A DNA stretch of 64,000 nt. It comes from Sweltsa coloradensis (taxonomy: Eukaryota; Arthropoda; Insecta; Plecoptera; Chloroperlidae). Below the pieces are notes generated by a model. The model did no database searches, had not been told where the DNA came from, and saw nothing but the letters and a program-made list of their open reading frames with translations. Of this stretch, positions 1 through 10,905 are shown in pieces. The stretch's first letter is position 1, and the number at the start of each line of letters is the position of its first letter. The stretch lies in the NCBI GenBank assembly GCA_024449915.1, contig JAMZAV010002177.1, forward strand, positions 1 through 64,000. The letters run 5' to 3'. Both the position numbers and the translations under genes were made by a program.

Positions 1-1664
1 AAAAATTAAAAAACCCCAAGTTATTGAATTTTTTTTTTAAACAAAAATAGCCAATTTAAATACAGTATCAAATACAACATCAATAATCATTATAAAATCA
101 AAACACAAACTAAACGAAATAGTTCCACTACAAACAAATCAGAACAAAAATTGATTTAAAGGTAATTTCTGATGGGTTCTAGCTTTTGGAAAAGAAGGGA
201 ATGCCATTATCATTTCGAGGGAGCTGTATTTCGCTAATGGATATTCTTATGACCGATGTACATCCACCTGATAGAGAGCATACCCCTTTAAACAATTTAA
301 CATAAACTTTCTTGCAAAATTTTGGACAATAAGGAATTTTACATGTTTGTTGGGTACTGTAGCACTTTGGCTTAAAACTAGCCTTGAAAAAAATCATTTT
401 ATTGGATCTATTCAGTATGCCTTCAAATTTTTCACATATTTTCCCTAAAGCAGTTGGATGCTACTCGGGGTATCCCAAATATATTTAAACAGGTCTTCTC
501 AAAGTAAGGTAAGCAGTTTCAACTGAATGTTGCCTACTCCTACCGATACTCCTATTTACGAAACGAAGCAACGATTTAAGAATGTGAATTAGTTAATATT
601 GTAGTCCACAAGACTTTTTATTCAAAACACGATAGCAGTGATCAGTGATCAGAGCTGTCTCAAATAAACAAAGGGATTTAACGTTAACTAAATATATCTT
701 CTCCATTTAACAGTAATGCTTTTGCAAGAAAATCTGTGTTGACAACGAAATTTGCACTGACAAGTTTCGAACAAGGTCGCATCATGGCACCTGCATACCA
801 GCCTGGTGTTCTTTATCATACACTGTAAAACATAAACGTTCTGGACCATCTAAGCCCGGAATATAATGTATGGTTAAGTCTTCCTTCTTTCTGCTTTAAC
901 ACTCCCAATAAGTAACACACATCGATAATTATATTTCTTGTTTCAGACACTCCCCAGCCCTGGCTTCCTGATCAGCAGTAAATGAGGAAGGATACGAGGC
1001 CTTTAACAAGAACATTATTATTGCTGGTGGCCAAGATGAAAAAGTTTGAAATGCTTAAAATATTTAAATAATTAGTTAAAAACGATTTTCCCAACTACAT
1101 ACAAAAATTGTGGACCAAATTGGTAAAGACTTTACGAAGAAAAAAACACCTTACCATTCACAAGAAGTTTGTGTATGGAAAAGTTCTTGGTCAGAAATGA
1201 GAATTTAGTCCACATGAAGTTCGTTCTAGGAAAGTATTTGCGTTGCCCAAAATGCAACAGACGGTGTGCACCTATTCAAGACCCTTTAAATGCTCAGTGA
1301 AATCTGTCATGCATTGATATTCCTTTAAGAAGAAGAAAGTGTATGGGTTTTCTTTTACAATAAAAAAAAAAACTAGATTATTTCAGAGCACAGAAACTTC
1401 TATGTTCACATGTAAACATGCTACGAATGAGATGATTCAGCAAACGTCTAAAACTTTTCCTGTTGGTTTGGGAGCTAGCTTTTTCTTCTAGTTATGCACT
1501 GTATAAGAAAGGTAAAGAATAAGGATTATAAAAATGAATAATCTTAGAAAAAAATTATAAGCGTAGTTATCATCGAGCCAATTTTATTTCTAATTGCCAA
1601 CCCTTCTTAAAATGTGTATACACGTGCTTTGTCTTATAGTACAGGCTGATCATCGATGAATCCC
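1..1664. other. AT-rich flank without a recognisable gene
   Basis: This stretch is AT-rich and shows no long reading frame, tandem array or transposon ends. Two weak signals are reported separately: a cysteine-rich candidate exon on the - strand (179-382) and a possible zinc-finger remnant near 1150-1350 on the + strand. I read the rest as intron or intergenic DNA. Confidence 0.5.
179..382 (-). other. Candidate terminal exon, cysteine-rich peptide
   Basis: On the - strand a pyrimidine-rich tract ending TTTTTTCAAG at 383 could be a splice acceptor. It is followed by 67 open codons and a stop. The segment has six cysteines spaced C-x6-C-x4-C-x3-C-x10-C-x5-C, embedded in basic residues (for example CPKFCKKVYVKLFKGVC). 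Such spacing is common in small disulphide-rich secreted peptides, but I recognise no family and see no signal peptide or upstream exon here. It lies antisense to the lola-type exons, so it would belong to another gene. The evidence is one acceptor plus a non-random cysteine pattern, so chance is a real alternative. Confidence 0.25.
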
Positions 1665-1689
1665 AAATAAAACGGCAAAAAATAGTAGG

Positions 1690-2620
1690 AAGGTTTCACT
1701 TAGCAAAAATGTTCATAAGGTCAAAGAAAAGCGTTGCAGAAGGGGACCCACGAAAAATGTCCTTAGGATTCAAAATGGCGGCCATGAATGAATAGGCCTA
1801 TTATTTACCTTTTTTGAGTGTAAAAAGACGGTAAATAACGTTAGGAAGGTGCTACAATTGGAAAAAAATATTCTTAAGATGTTAAAAAGGGTTTATACAA
1901 TGGGGGGCCATAAAAAAATGACCCCTACGATTTAAAATGGCCGCCATGTTTAAAAAAAAAAATATGTATTATTTTACTTTTTTTTGGAATATAAACATAC
2001 TGAAAATAATGATAAAAAGGTGCCACTTAGCCTAGGCTCTTCTAAGATTATAGAAAAAGTTTACAGAGGGGGAGCCAAGAACAATATATCTTACAATTCA
2101 AATGGCGGCCATGAATGACAAGGTGTATCAACTATCTTCGGATTTTTAATGTAAAAAGGCGAAAAATAATGATAGGAAGGTGTCCTTTGGGGCAAAACTT
2201 TTCTTGAGATGTCAAAGAAGGTTTAGAGGGGGGGAGCCAGCAAAATAGCCCTTACGATCCAAAATGGCCGCACGAATTACAATTGCGTACATTTAGTCTA
2301 CAATTTTGAATGTTAACGGGACGGTAAATAATGATAGGAAGGTGCCACTTGGAAAAAAATACTCTCAAGATGTTGTGTATGGTTTACAGTGGGGAGCCAA
2401 GAAAAATTTAATTAACGATTCAAATGGTCGCCATGATTGAAAATGGTATTGTTTCCCTATTCGAATGTGAGCAACGGCAAATGATAAAAATGGGCCACTT
2501 GGCAAAACATTTTCAAGATGTTGTATATGGTTTACAGGGGGAGCCAAGAAAAATATCCCTTACAATTCAAAATGGACGCCATGATTAAAAATGTATATTG
2601 TTTCTATATTTCTTTGATAA
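1690..2620. repeat. Subterminal tandem repeat, left arm (~160-bp unit)
   Basis: About six diverged copies, each with a conserved AAAATGGCGGCCATG core, a GGGGGAGCCA block and a GGAAGGTGCCACTTGG block. Spacing is 150-170 bp with substitutions and small indels. The same array occurs inverted in the right arm. Confidence 0.8.
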
Positions 2621-2904
2621 CATTTAATAGATATTATAATGAAAACAAGACATCTAGTAGATTTCTAATAACGTGGATATTGAGCACCTCTTCCTTACTT
2701 CTTTGTTTTTTTTTAATTGACGGGGGTTTCTTTCCTCGGGAAAACTGAAATATGAGAAAATAATATATATATATAAAGTGCTAAACATAGCTGTAACGAG
2801 ATGAATAACCATCCCTAAATTTGAGAGATTTATATATGTATCCTTAAACTTTTTTAAAAGTCTATAATAACTTTCTAAGACTGGGATTTCCTGGTGTTAC
2901 AGCA

Positions 2905-3600
2905 GTTCAGTCGGCAGTGGAACATAACAATGCACAGGGAAAGCCCGCAAAGCCGGCATCTTTGCATGAGCATCGAGTGATGCATCCTTTCTATCACGAG
3001 CACTTGACAATCTCTCTGCAGCAGTCCCATATCTCCGGCAGTCTAGCCCATTTTGGATGCCCAACTCCACCATTCAAAAAACCATCCCCATTCTTTAGGT
3101 GATGAAGAAATTGGCGTAAAAGTATTAGCACTTCCCCAAAGATGTCCCCCTTTGATTAGCAGCACGCTGAATGTGAAGCTGCAGTGCGTCTTGAGGGGGG
3201 GAAAGGGCTGTCAACACTTTGTTTTTCGATGTGAAAGGATTTTCCTTACTTCATTGACTTTTCCTACACCCGTGTGTGCGTCGTACAAAAAACAAACATA
3301 ACGTTCTAAGACTCTTGAGTGGTTTTGGAAACGTTCTGCAACGGACAGAAATTTCATGAAAAGCTAATGTGACAATTATCGAAAGATTTCCATACTTTCC
3401 AAGCATTTTTCTTGCCCTTTTGGGGGAAGGAGGATACGGTGTCCATCACCTGACCAATGATGCGGCCATCAGCCTCTTCAAGAGAATCACATGAAATACC
3501 AGCAATGGCGGCCTCCAGCATTTTGAGATGATACAATAAAGGAAACCCCGTTGGTCACGACTTCTACAAAATCAACTGTTGTACCAGCGTGATTTGCGAG
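2905..3600 (-). pseudogene. Decayed transposon-type protein (EEADTR family), 3' part
   Basis: Reading the - strand through the spacer and into the left arm gives a broken protein with segments I recognise from a large family of arthropod repeat-associated proteins. In order these are LEEADGRIIGQ (family EEADTRI), SSFPQKGKKNAWKVWKSF (family SSFxGKGKKxAW), KVNEVRKIL, and a cysteine cluster related to CKKGCxxRCSC near 2920-2970. Between the first two segments the usual GCDT-containing stretch is missing, so there is an internal deletion. Stops and frameshifts separate the rest. The order of motifs matches the family, which supports the call. I do not know the biochemical activity of these proteins. 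Confidence 0.6.
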
Positions 3601-3699
3601 AATGGAATACAAAATCTTGCTTGTTTGTGGCATTGTAAAGAAAGTCGTTCCATTTTCCAAGTATGGTGAAGTAACAAGAACAAAAACAAGTACAAAAAA

Positions 3700-4155
3700 G
3701 AATGAAATTTCCTGTCCGTTGCAGAACGTTTCCAAAACCACTCAAGACGTCTTAGAACATTATGTTGTTCTTTTGTACGGACGCACAAACGGATGTAGGA
3801 AAAGTCAATGAAGCAAGGAAAATCCTTTTTACATCGAAGAACAAAAGTGTGACAGTCTTCCCCCTATTTAAGACGTACTCCAGCTTCACATTCAGTGTAC
3901 TGCTTATCAAGGAGGGGCATCTTTGGGAAGTGCTGATACTTTTACGCCAATTTCTTTCATCACCTAAAGAATGGGGATGGTTCTTGAATGGGGGAATTTG
4001 GGATCCAAAATTGATAGACTGAGGAGATATGGGACTGCTGCAAAAGAGCTTGTCAAGTTTCTCGTGTAAGAAAGGATGCATCACACGATGCTCATGCAAA
4101 GATGCCGGCTTTCCTGTGCATTGTTATGTTCCCCTGCCGACTGAACTGCTGCAAA
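3700..4155 (+). pseudogene. Decayed transposon-type protein, inverted copy
   Basis: The right arm carries, on the + strand, a second copy of the 3' part of the same gene. An 86-codon open stretch (3762-4022) contains KVNEARKILFTSKNKSV and SPKEWGWF. It is followed after a frame break by SCKKGCITRCSCKDAGF and further cysteines ending near 4155. In the family this is the C-terminal half: a VNEAR helix, the SPxxWGW motif, then a CxC-type cysteine-rich tail that probably binds zinc. It faces the left-arm copy, so the two genes converge on the spacer. It is non-functional as it stands. Confidence 0.6.
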
Positions 4156-4479
4156 CACCAGGTAAACCCAGTGCTAGAAAGTGATAATAGACTTTTTTTA
4201 AAGTTAAAGGATAAATATATAAATCTCTTTTATTTCTGGATGGTTATTCATCTCGTTACAGCTATATTCAGCACTTTATATATTATTTTCTCATAATTCA
4301 GTATTCCTGAGGATGAAGACATATTATTATAAACAACCTCAATTCAAAATGGGAACAAAGAAGTAAGGAAGAAGTGCTCAAATGTTCACGTCATTAGAAA
4401 TCTACGTAGGCCCTACAAAGTTTGTTTTCACTATAATATAGTACGTTAAATTAAATTTAAATGTGATCATAGGGATATA

Positions 4480-5423
4480 GGAAACAATATACATTTTTCA
4501 ATCATGGCGGCCATTTTGAATTGTAAGGATATTTTTCTTGGCTCCCCCACTGTAAACCATATACAACATCTTGAAAAAGTTTTGGCCAAGTAGCCATTTT
4601 TAACATTTTCCGTCTGTTTACATTCGAAATAGGAAACAATACACATTTAAAAAATCATGGCAACCATTTTGAATCGTAAGTGAAATTTTTCTTGGCTCCC
4701 CCCACTATAAACCATACACAAAATCTTGAGAGTAATTTTGCAAGTGGCACCTCTCTATCATTTTTTACCGTCTGTTAACATTCGAAATTGGATACTAATA
4801 AGGTACGCAATTGTAACTCGTGGGGGCCATTTTGGATCGTAAGGGCTTTTTTTTGCTTGGCTCCCCCTCTGTAAAACTTCATTATCATCTAAAAAAAAAG
4901 TTTTGCAAATGGACACCTTCCTATCATTATTTGCCGTATTTTTACATTAAAAATCAGAAGATAATTGATACACCTTATCATTCATGGCCGCCATTTTGAA
5001 TTGTAAGAGGTATTGTTCTTGGCTCCCCCTCTGTAAACTTTTTCTTTTAAACTTAAGAAGAGCCTAGTGCTAAGTGGCACCTTTTTATCATTATTTCAGT
5101 AGGTTTATATTCCAAAAATTAAAATAATACATATTTTCCAAACATGGCCGGCCATTTTGAATCGTAGGGGGCATTTTTATGGCTCCCCCCATGTTAACCA
5201 TTTTTAACATCTTAAAAATATTTTTTGCCATGTAGCACCTTTCTAACATTATTTACCGTCTTTTTACACTCAAAATAGGAAATAATAGGCCTATTTATTC
5301 ATGGCCGCCATTTTGAATCCTAAGGGACATTTTTCGTGGCTCCCCTTCTGTATCGCTTTTCTTTGACCTTATGAACATTTTTGCCAAGTGAAACCTTCCT
5401 ACTATTTTTTGCCGTTTTATTTT
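4480..5423. repeat. Subterminal tandem repeat, right arm (~160-bp unit)
   Basis: This is the inverted counterpart of the left-arm array. GGCCATTTTGAATYGTAAG blocks recur near 4510, 4665, 4828, 4988, 5150 and 5310, each followed by TTGGCTCCCCC. Confidence 0.8.
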
Positions 5424-5674
5424 GTGAACAACCCAGACTATTAGGCTCTCCAGAAGTGAGTTTATAGACATTTCACTGAAGTACTTAATGACATGTATTG
5501 TATTGTATTGTATTTATTAAGCCTCGTTTAGTTCATATACATTAATATTTAAAATATATAAAATACTGAACATTTGAATTAAAAATTAATAAAAAAAAAA
5601 GAGAAAAACAAAAAATTTATAATTAAAAATTAATAAATAACTAAGAGATGCATGCAGAATCGGCAAAAAAACCT

Positions 5675-6919
5675 TTATAAAACTGCGTGCTTTGGGAGAG
5701 TCGATCTAAATTGCTCTACAGAATAATAACATTTATCTAAAAGCATAGCTTTGAGTTCTTTCTTAAAACGAGTACAATCTTTGATATTCCTGATTTGTAA
5801 CGGTACAGAATTGTAAAGGTTTGTGCCCGACACTGCAAGCCCTTTTTGTCTCATTGATAGCTTACACTTTGGTGCCCTTAGTTGATCCTTATTCCTAGTA
5901 TTTAAATTATGAAAAACTGAATTACTAGAAAATTGGTGAAGATTTTTGTGAACAAAAATTACTACTTCATAAATGTATACACAGGGCATGGGTAAAATGC
6001 ATAGTCGTTTGAACAGAGGTCTGCAGCTAGTCCGGTAGCCAGACTTAGTTATTGATCTTATGGCTTTCTTCTGTAAAATAAATATTTTGTTGCTGTCAGT
6101 TGAATTCCCCCAAAGAGCAATTCCGTAAGTCATTACTGCGTGAAAGTATGAAAAATACATCGATCTTAAAGAGGTGTCGTTTACCATTCGGTTGAGTTTC
6201 TTAAGTATAAAACATGCAGTTGCTAGTTTAGGTGTAAGTTTTTTAATATGCAATTTCCAGCTTATGTTACTATCTAAAAGCAATCCTAGAAAATTTGCAT
6301 CTTTTGATACTGGAATTTTGTCCGAGGCGTCCGTTCCGTCATTAAAAATGTTAATATCTACTAAAAATTCGCTTTTGTTCGTATGAAAGTTAACCAGTAC
6401 CGTTTTCGCGTTATTGAGAGAAAGATCATTAACTTTAAACCACTCGTCATTTTCTTTATTAGAACTGTTGGCTGATCGTTCCAGTACTTCCCTCTCTGCA
6501 TGAGCTAAGACACGACTACTGTCATCCGCGAATTGGACTAAAAGCCCCGAAGGCACATTTAATGGTAAATCGTTTGTATGCAAATTAAACATGATTGGTC
6601 CTAAAATGGACCCCTGAGGAACTCCTGTCTTTATTGTGCACCAATCTGACCTCACTGTTTCTTCCACATTCGCCTCCTTATTATAGTAGCTAATATCTAC
6701 ACACTGTTGTCTGTCAGCCAAATAAGACTGAAACCATTTCTGTGTAACACCACGTATACCATAAAAGTCCATTTTTAGAAGAAGTGTCACATGATTGATA
6801 GTATCAAAAGCTTTCGAAAGGTCAAAGAAAAGCCCGAGGACTTTCTCGCCTTTATCCAGAGATTTTAAAATTTCCTCTGTCAAAGAAAAAGCTGCTGTGA
6901 GTGTAGATCTGCCTTTCAT
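5675..6919 (-). CDS. Reverse transcriptase, C-terminal part (non-LTR)
   Basis: The 414-codon open frame carries the palm and thumb of a non-LTR reverse transcriptase: FFDLSKAFDT (residues 31-40, first catalytic Asp), GVPQGSILGP (99-108) and the catalytic FADD box (130-133). FADD replaces the commoner YADD, a frequent change in this class. The C-terminal region has the conserved WGNSTDSNKIFILQKKAIR segment. The first Met shown is internal: the true protein continues upstream, after a one-base frame break, at 6948-7390. There is no endonuclease domain. The sequence resembles Jockey-superfamily elements of arthropods by its motifs. It is a relic in host terms, but the active-site residues are intact. 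Confidence 0.9.
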   Translation of the reverse strand: MKGRSTLTAAFSLTEEILKSLDKGEKVLGLFFDLSKAFDTINHVTLLLKMDFYGIRGVTQKWFQSYLADRQQCVDISYYNKEANVEETVRSDWCTIKTGVPQGSILGPIMFNLHTNDLPLNVPSGLLVQFADDSSRVLAHAEREVLERSANSSNKENDEWFKVNDLSLNNAKTVLVNFHTNKSEFLVDINIFNDGTDASDKIPVSKDANFLGLLLDSNISWKLHIKKLTPKLATACFILKKLNRMVNDTSLRSMYFSYFHAVMTYGIALWGNSTDSNKIFILQKKAIRSITKSGYRTSCRPLFKRLCILPMPCVYIYEVVIFVHKNLHQFSSNSVFHNLNTRNKDQLRAPKCKLSMRQKGLAVSGTNLYNSVPLQIRNIKDCTRFKKELKAMLLDKCYYSVEQFRSTLPKHAVL

Positions 6920-6947
6920 GAAACCATTTTGATTGGGGTTAATTATT

Positions 6948-7390
6948 TTATTTGTATAGACTCTTATGCATTACTTTTTCTAGCACTTTAGAGAAAATTG
7001 GTAGGATCGATATAGGTCTATAATTTTTTGCACAAGTTTTGTCACCTTTTTTAAAAATAGGAATGGTTCTCGTGTATTTAAACCACTTTGGAAACAACCC
7101 TGTCTGCAAAGAATTGTTGCATATTACTGTTAGAGGAAGAGCAACGAACTTGGCCACACGTTTAACTACCATTTGATTAATTCCGAAAATATCGACTGTA
7201 CTCGTGTTTTTCATATTTTTAATTATTTCTTCAACTTCTATCAACGACGTCGGTTTTAGAAACATTGATTTACTACAGCGTACTGTTGAGGCCCTTAATT
7301 TATTTAATGCATGCTCAGTATTTATTGCACTTGTCAAAATATTATTATTTTCTGCAACTTCTATATAGTTCTTATTTAAGATGTTTGCTA
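6948..7390 (-). pseudogene. Reverse transcriptase, N-terminal fingers (frame-broken)
   Basis: This segment encodes RT fingers motifs just upstream of the main frame: FPKWFKYTRTIPIFKKGDK, then NYRPISILPIFSKVLEKVM. It stops at 6948. The expected linker (NKIINPNQNGFMKGRS) is present one frame over, so one extra base near 6945, or the loss of two, separates the halves. The open frame extends past 7390 only into minisatellite sequence, and the first residues there are not RT. I therefore place the 5' truncation at about 7390. Confidence 0.8.
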
Positions 7391-7653
7391 CATGCATGTA
7401 CATATTACGCAAATAAAAGTCCAAAGCTTTGATAATGACATGCATATATTTATTGCTTAAATACAGTCCAATGATTCGCCAATGCATTCATATACATGTT
7501 ACTTAAATGCAGTCCAATGACTTGCTAATGACATGCATATACATGTAACGCAAATAAAGTGCAACGATTTGCTAATGTTATGCATATATATATTACCCAA
7601 ATACAGTCCACTGATTTGATAGTGACATGCCTATACATATTACGCAAAAATAG
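7391..7653. repeat. 47-bp minisatellite
   Basis: About 5.5 copies of a 46-48-bp unit, beginning CATGCATATACATRTTACGC and continuing with AAATACAGTCCAATGATTTG. Copies start near 7392, 7440, 7486, 7533, 7580 and 7626 and differ by 10-20%. Confidence 0.85.
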
Positions 7654-7987
7654 TTAACCAATTTTTACTTTTACGATCATAAGTAATTAAATAATTGTTG
7701 TAAATAAAAATTAACGCAATTTTTTTTATCCCTTTCCCTGTTTCCTCTTATTACGCAATTACTTTATTTATTAACTTAACTAATATATTGATTGTTGCTT
7801 AAGTTACCTAATAGTGCAATTTTGTACAGTTTTTTTTAACTACCACAGGTTAAAACTTGTGCTTCTCAGCTGTTTAGTTCTGGTGCTTCCACATTACTTA
7901 ATTGTGAGGTTAGGTGTTGGTTTTAGTCTGCATGTTTCTTTCTCAGGTTCAAAATGCAGAAATTGTGACTTTCACTTCAAATTGTGA
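7654..7987. other. AT-rich spacer, no gene seen
   Basis: Unique AT-rich sequence between the minisatellite and the 195-bp array. It contains two acceptor-like pyrimidine-AG sites (near 7847 and 7948) but no convincing coding stretch. Confidence 0.4.
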
Positions 7988-10905
7988 TAGCCTGTCTAAT
8001 GCAGGTCATCCACAAGATGTAGTAGAAGCTGCCAGTGCTGTATCCACGCCAGTCCTCCCAGTCGCCACTGTAAGACTGATACGGTGTGACAACCTCGTGT
8101 TGTCGTACTTACCTCGATCATCACATACGTCACAAGCCCATGCCAGGAAGGAGACTGAACAAGGTGAACTTTATAATTGAGGTAGCCTGTCTCTTGCAGG
8201 TCATCCACAAGATGTAGTAGAAGCTCCCAGGACTGTATCCACGCCAGTCCTCCCAGTCGCCACTGTAAGACTGATACGGTGTGACAACCTCGTGTTGTCA
8301 AACTTACCTCGGTCATCACATACGTCACAAGCCCATGCCAGGAAGGAGACTGAACAAGGTGAACTTTATAATTGAGGTAGCCTGTCTCTTGCAGGTCATC
8401 CACAAGATGTAGTAGAAGCTCCCAGGACTGTATCCACGCCAGTCCTCCCAGTCGCCACTGTAAGACTGATACGGTGTGACAACCTCGTGTTGTCGTACTT
8501 ACCTCGATCATCACATACGTCACAAGCCCATGCCAGGAAGGAGACTGAACAAGGTGAACTTTATAATTGAGGTAGCCTGTCTCTTGCAGGTCATCTACAA
8601 GATGTAGTAGAAGCTCCCAGGACTGTATCCACGCCAGGCCTCCCAGTCGCCTCTGTAAGACTGATACGGTGTGACAACCTCGTGTTGTCGTACTTACCTC
8701 GATCATCACATACGTCACAAGCCCATGCCAGGAAGGAGACTGAACAAGGTGAACTTTATAGTTGAGGTAGCCTGTCTCTTGCAGGTCATCCACAAGATGT
8801 AGTAGAAGCTCCCAGGACTGTATCCACGCCAGTCCTCCCAGTCGCCACTGTAAGACTGATACGGTGTGACAACCTCGTGTTGTCGTACTTACCTCGATCA
8901 TCACATACGTCACAAGCCCGTGCCAGGAAGGAGACTGAACAAGGTGAACTTTATAATTGAGGTAGCCTGTCTCTTGCAGGTCATCCACAAGATGTAGTAG
9001 AAGCTCCCAGGACTGTATCCACGCCAGTCCTCCCAGTCGCCACTGTAAGACTGATACAGTGTGACAACCTCGTGTTGTCGTACTTACCTCGATCATCACA
9101 TACGTCACAAGCCCATGCCAGGAAGGTGACTGAACAAGGTGAACTTTATAACAGAGGTAGCCTGTCTCCTGCAGGTCATCCACAAGATGTAGTTGAAGCT
9201 CCCAGGACTGTATCCACGCAGTCCTCCCAGTCGCCACTGTAAGACTGATACGGTGTGACAACCTCGTGTTGTCGTACTTACCTCGATCATCACATACGTC
9301 ACAAGCCCATGCCAGGAAGGAGACTGAACAAGGTGAACTTTATAATTGAGGTAGCCTGTCTCTTGCAGGTCATCCACAAGATCTAGTAGAAGCTCCCAGG
9401 ACTGTATCCACGCCAGTCCTCCCAGTCGCCACTGTAAGACTGATCACAGTGTGACAACCTCGTGTTGTCGTACTTACCTCGATCATCACATACGTCACAA
9501 GCCCATGCCAGGAAGGTGACTGAACAAGGTGAACTTTATAAGTGAGGTAGCCTGTCTCTTGCAGGTCATCCACAAGATGTAGTAGAAGCTCCCAGGACTG
9601 TATCCACGCCAGTCCTCCCAGTCGCCACTGTAAGACTGATACGGTGTGACAACCTCGTGTTGTCGTACTTACCTCGATCATCACATACGTCACAAGCCAC
9701 TGCCAGGAAGGAGACTGAACAAGGTGAAACTTTATAATTGAGTAGCCTGTCTCTTGCTGGTCATCCACAAGATGTAGTAGAAGCTCCCAGGACGGGATCC
9801 ACGGCAGTCCTCCCAGTCGCCACTGTAAGACTGATACGGTGTGACAACCTCGTGTTGTCGTACTTACCTCGATCATCACATACGTCACAAGCCCATGCCA
9901 GGAAGGAGACTGAACAAGGTGAACTTTATAATTGAGGTAGCCTGTCTCTTGCAGGTCATCCACAAGATGTAGTAGAAGCTCCCAGGACTGTATCCACGCC
10001 AGTCCTCCCAGTCGCCACTGTAAGACTGATACGGTGTGACAACCTCGTGTTGTCGTACTTACCTCGACCATCACATACGTCACAAGCCCATGCCAGGAAG
10101 GAGACTGAACAAGGTGAACTTTATAATTGAGGTAGCCTGTCTCTTGCAGGTCATCCACAAGATGTAGTAGAAGCTCCCAGGACTGTATCCACGCCAGTCC
10201 TCCCAGTCGCCACTGTAAGACTGATACGGTGTGACAACCTCGTGTTGTCGTACTTACCTCGACATCACCATACGTCACGAGCCCCTGCCAGGAAGGAGAC
10301 TGAACAAGGTGAACTTTATAATTGAGGTAGCCTGTCTCTTGCAGGTCATCCACAAGATGTAGTAGAAGCTCCCAGGACTGTATCCACGCCAGTCCTCCCA
10401 GTCGCCACTGTAAGACTGATACGATGTGACAACCTCGTGTTGTCGTACTTACCTCGATCATCACATACGTCACAAGCCCATGCCAGGAAGGAGACTGAAC
10501 AAGGTGAACTTTATAATTGAGGTAGCCTGTCTCTTGCAGGTCATCCACAAGATGTAGTAGAAGCTCCCAGGACTGTATCCACGCCAGTCCTCCCAGTCGC
10601 CACTGTAAGACTGATACGGTGTGACAACCTCGTGTTGTCGTACTTACCTCGATCATCACATACGTCACAAGCCCATGCCAGGAAGAAGACTGAACAAGGT
10701 GAACTTTATAATTGTGGTAGCCTGTCTCTTGCAGGTCATCCACAAGATGTAGTAGAAGCTCCCAGGACTGTATCCACGCCAGTCCTCCCAGTCGCCACTG
10801 TAAGACTGATACGGTGTGACAACCTCGTGTTGTCGTACTTACCTCGATCATCACATACGTCACAAGCCCATGCCAGGAAGGAGACTGAACAAGGTAAACT
10901 TTATT
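7988..10905. repeat. 195-bp tandem array, about 15 copies
   Basis: Units start at TAGCCTGTCT near 7988, 8183, 8378, 8573, 8768, 8963 and so on, giving a period of exactly 195 bp with very few indels (near 9220, 9447 and 9730). Identity between copies is very high, so the amplification is recent or kept homogeneous. Because 195 is a multiple of three, the - strand stays open through 6-7 units at a time (7996-9261 and 9370-10863), giving a 65-residue repeat (WIQSWELLLHLVDDLQETGY and onward). The + strand has one stop per unit. I see no start context, signal peptide or known domain, and regard the long frame as a by-product of the period unless expression is shown. Confidence 0.95.

Larger units (their letters stand above)
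1665..5423. mobile_element. Foldback transposable element, 1.7-kb inverted arms
   Basis: Two inverted arms of about 1.7 kb (1665-3356 and 3703-5423) match along their whole length with scattered small differences, around a 346-bp spacer. The outermost bases are AAATAAAACGGCAAAAAATA on the left and the reverse complement on the right. Each arm has an outer block of about six tandem units of roughly 160 bp and an inner block derived from the 3' half of a protein-coding gene. Long arms with subterminal tandem repeats are typical of foldback-type DNA elements. No clear target-site duplication is visible. A head-to-head duplication of an older insertion is the alternative. Confidence 0.75.
5495..7390 (-). 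mobile_element. 5'-truncated non-LTR retrotransposon (Jockey-like)
   Basis: A - strand reverse transcriptase is followed by an AT-rich 3' tail that ends in a short TACAA-type repeat (5490-5520), as many non-LTR elements do. Homology stops at about 7390, where a 47-bp minisatellite begins. Endonuclease and ORF1 are missing, so this is a typical dead-on-arrival 5' truncation. No second copy in the window allows the ends to be set exactly. Confidence 0.8.

Noticed and set aside
7914..8180. 88-codon + strand frame ending in the first unit of the 195-bp array
   Set aside because: It crosses the array boundary and stops at the stop codon present in each unit; nothing supports an independent gene.
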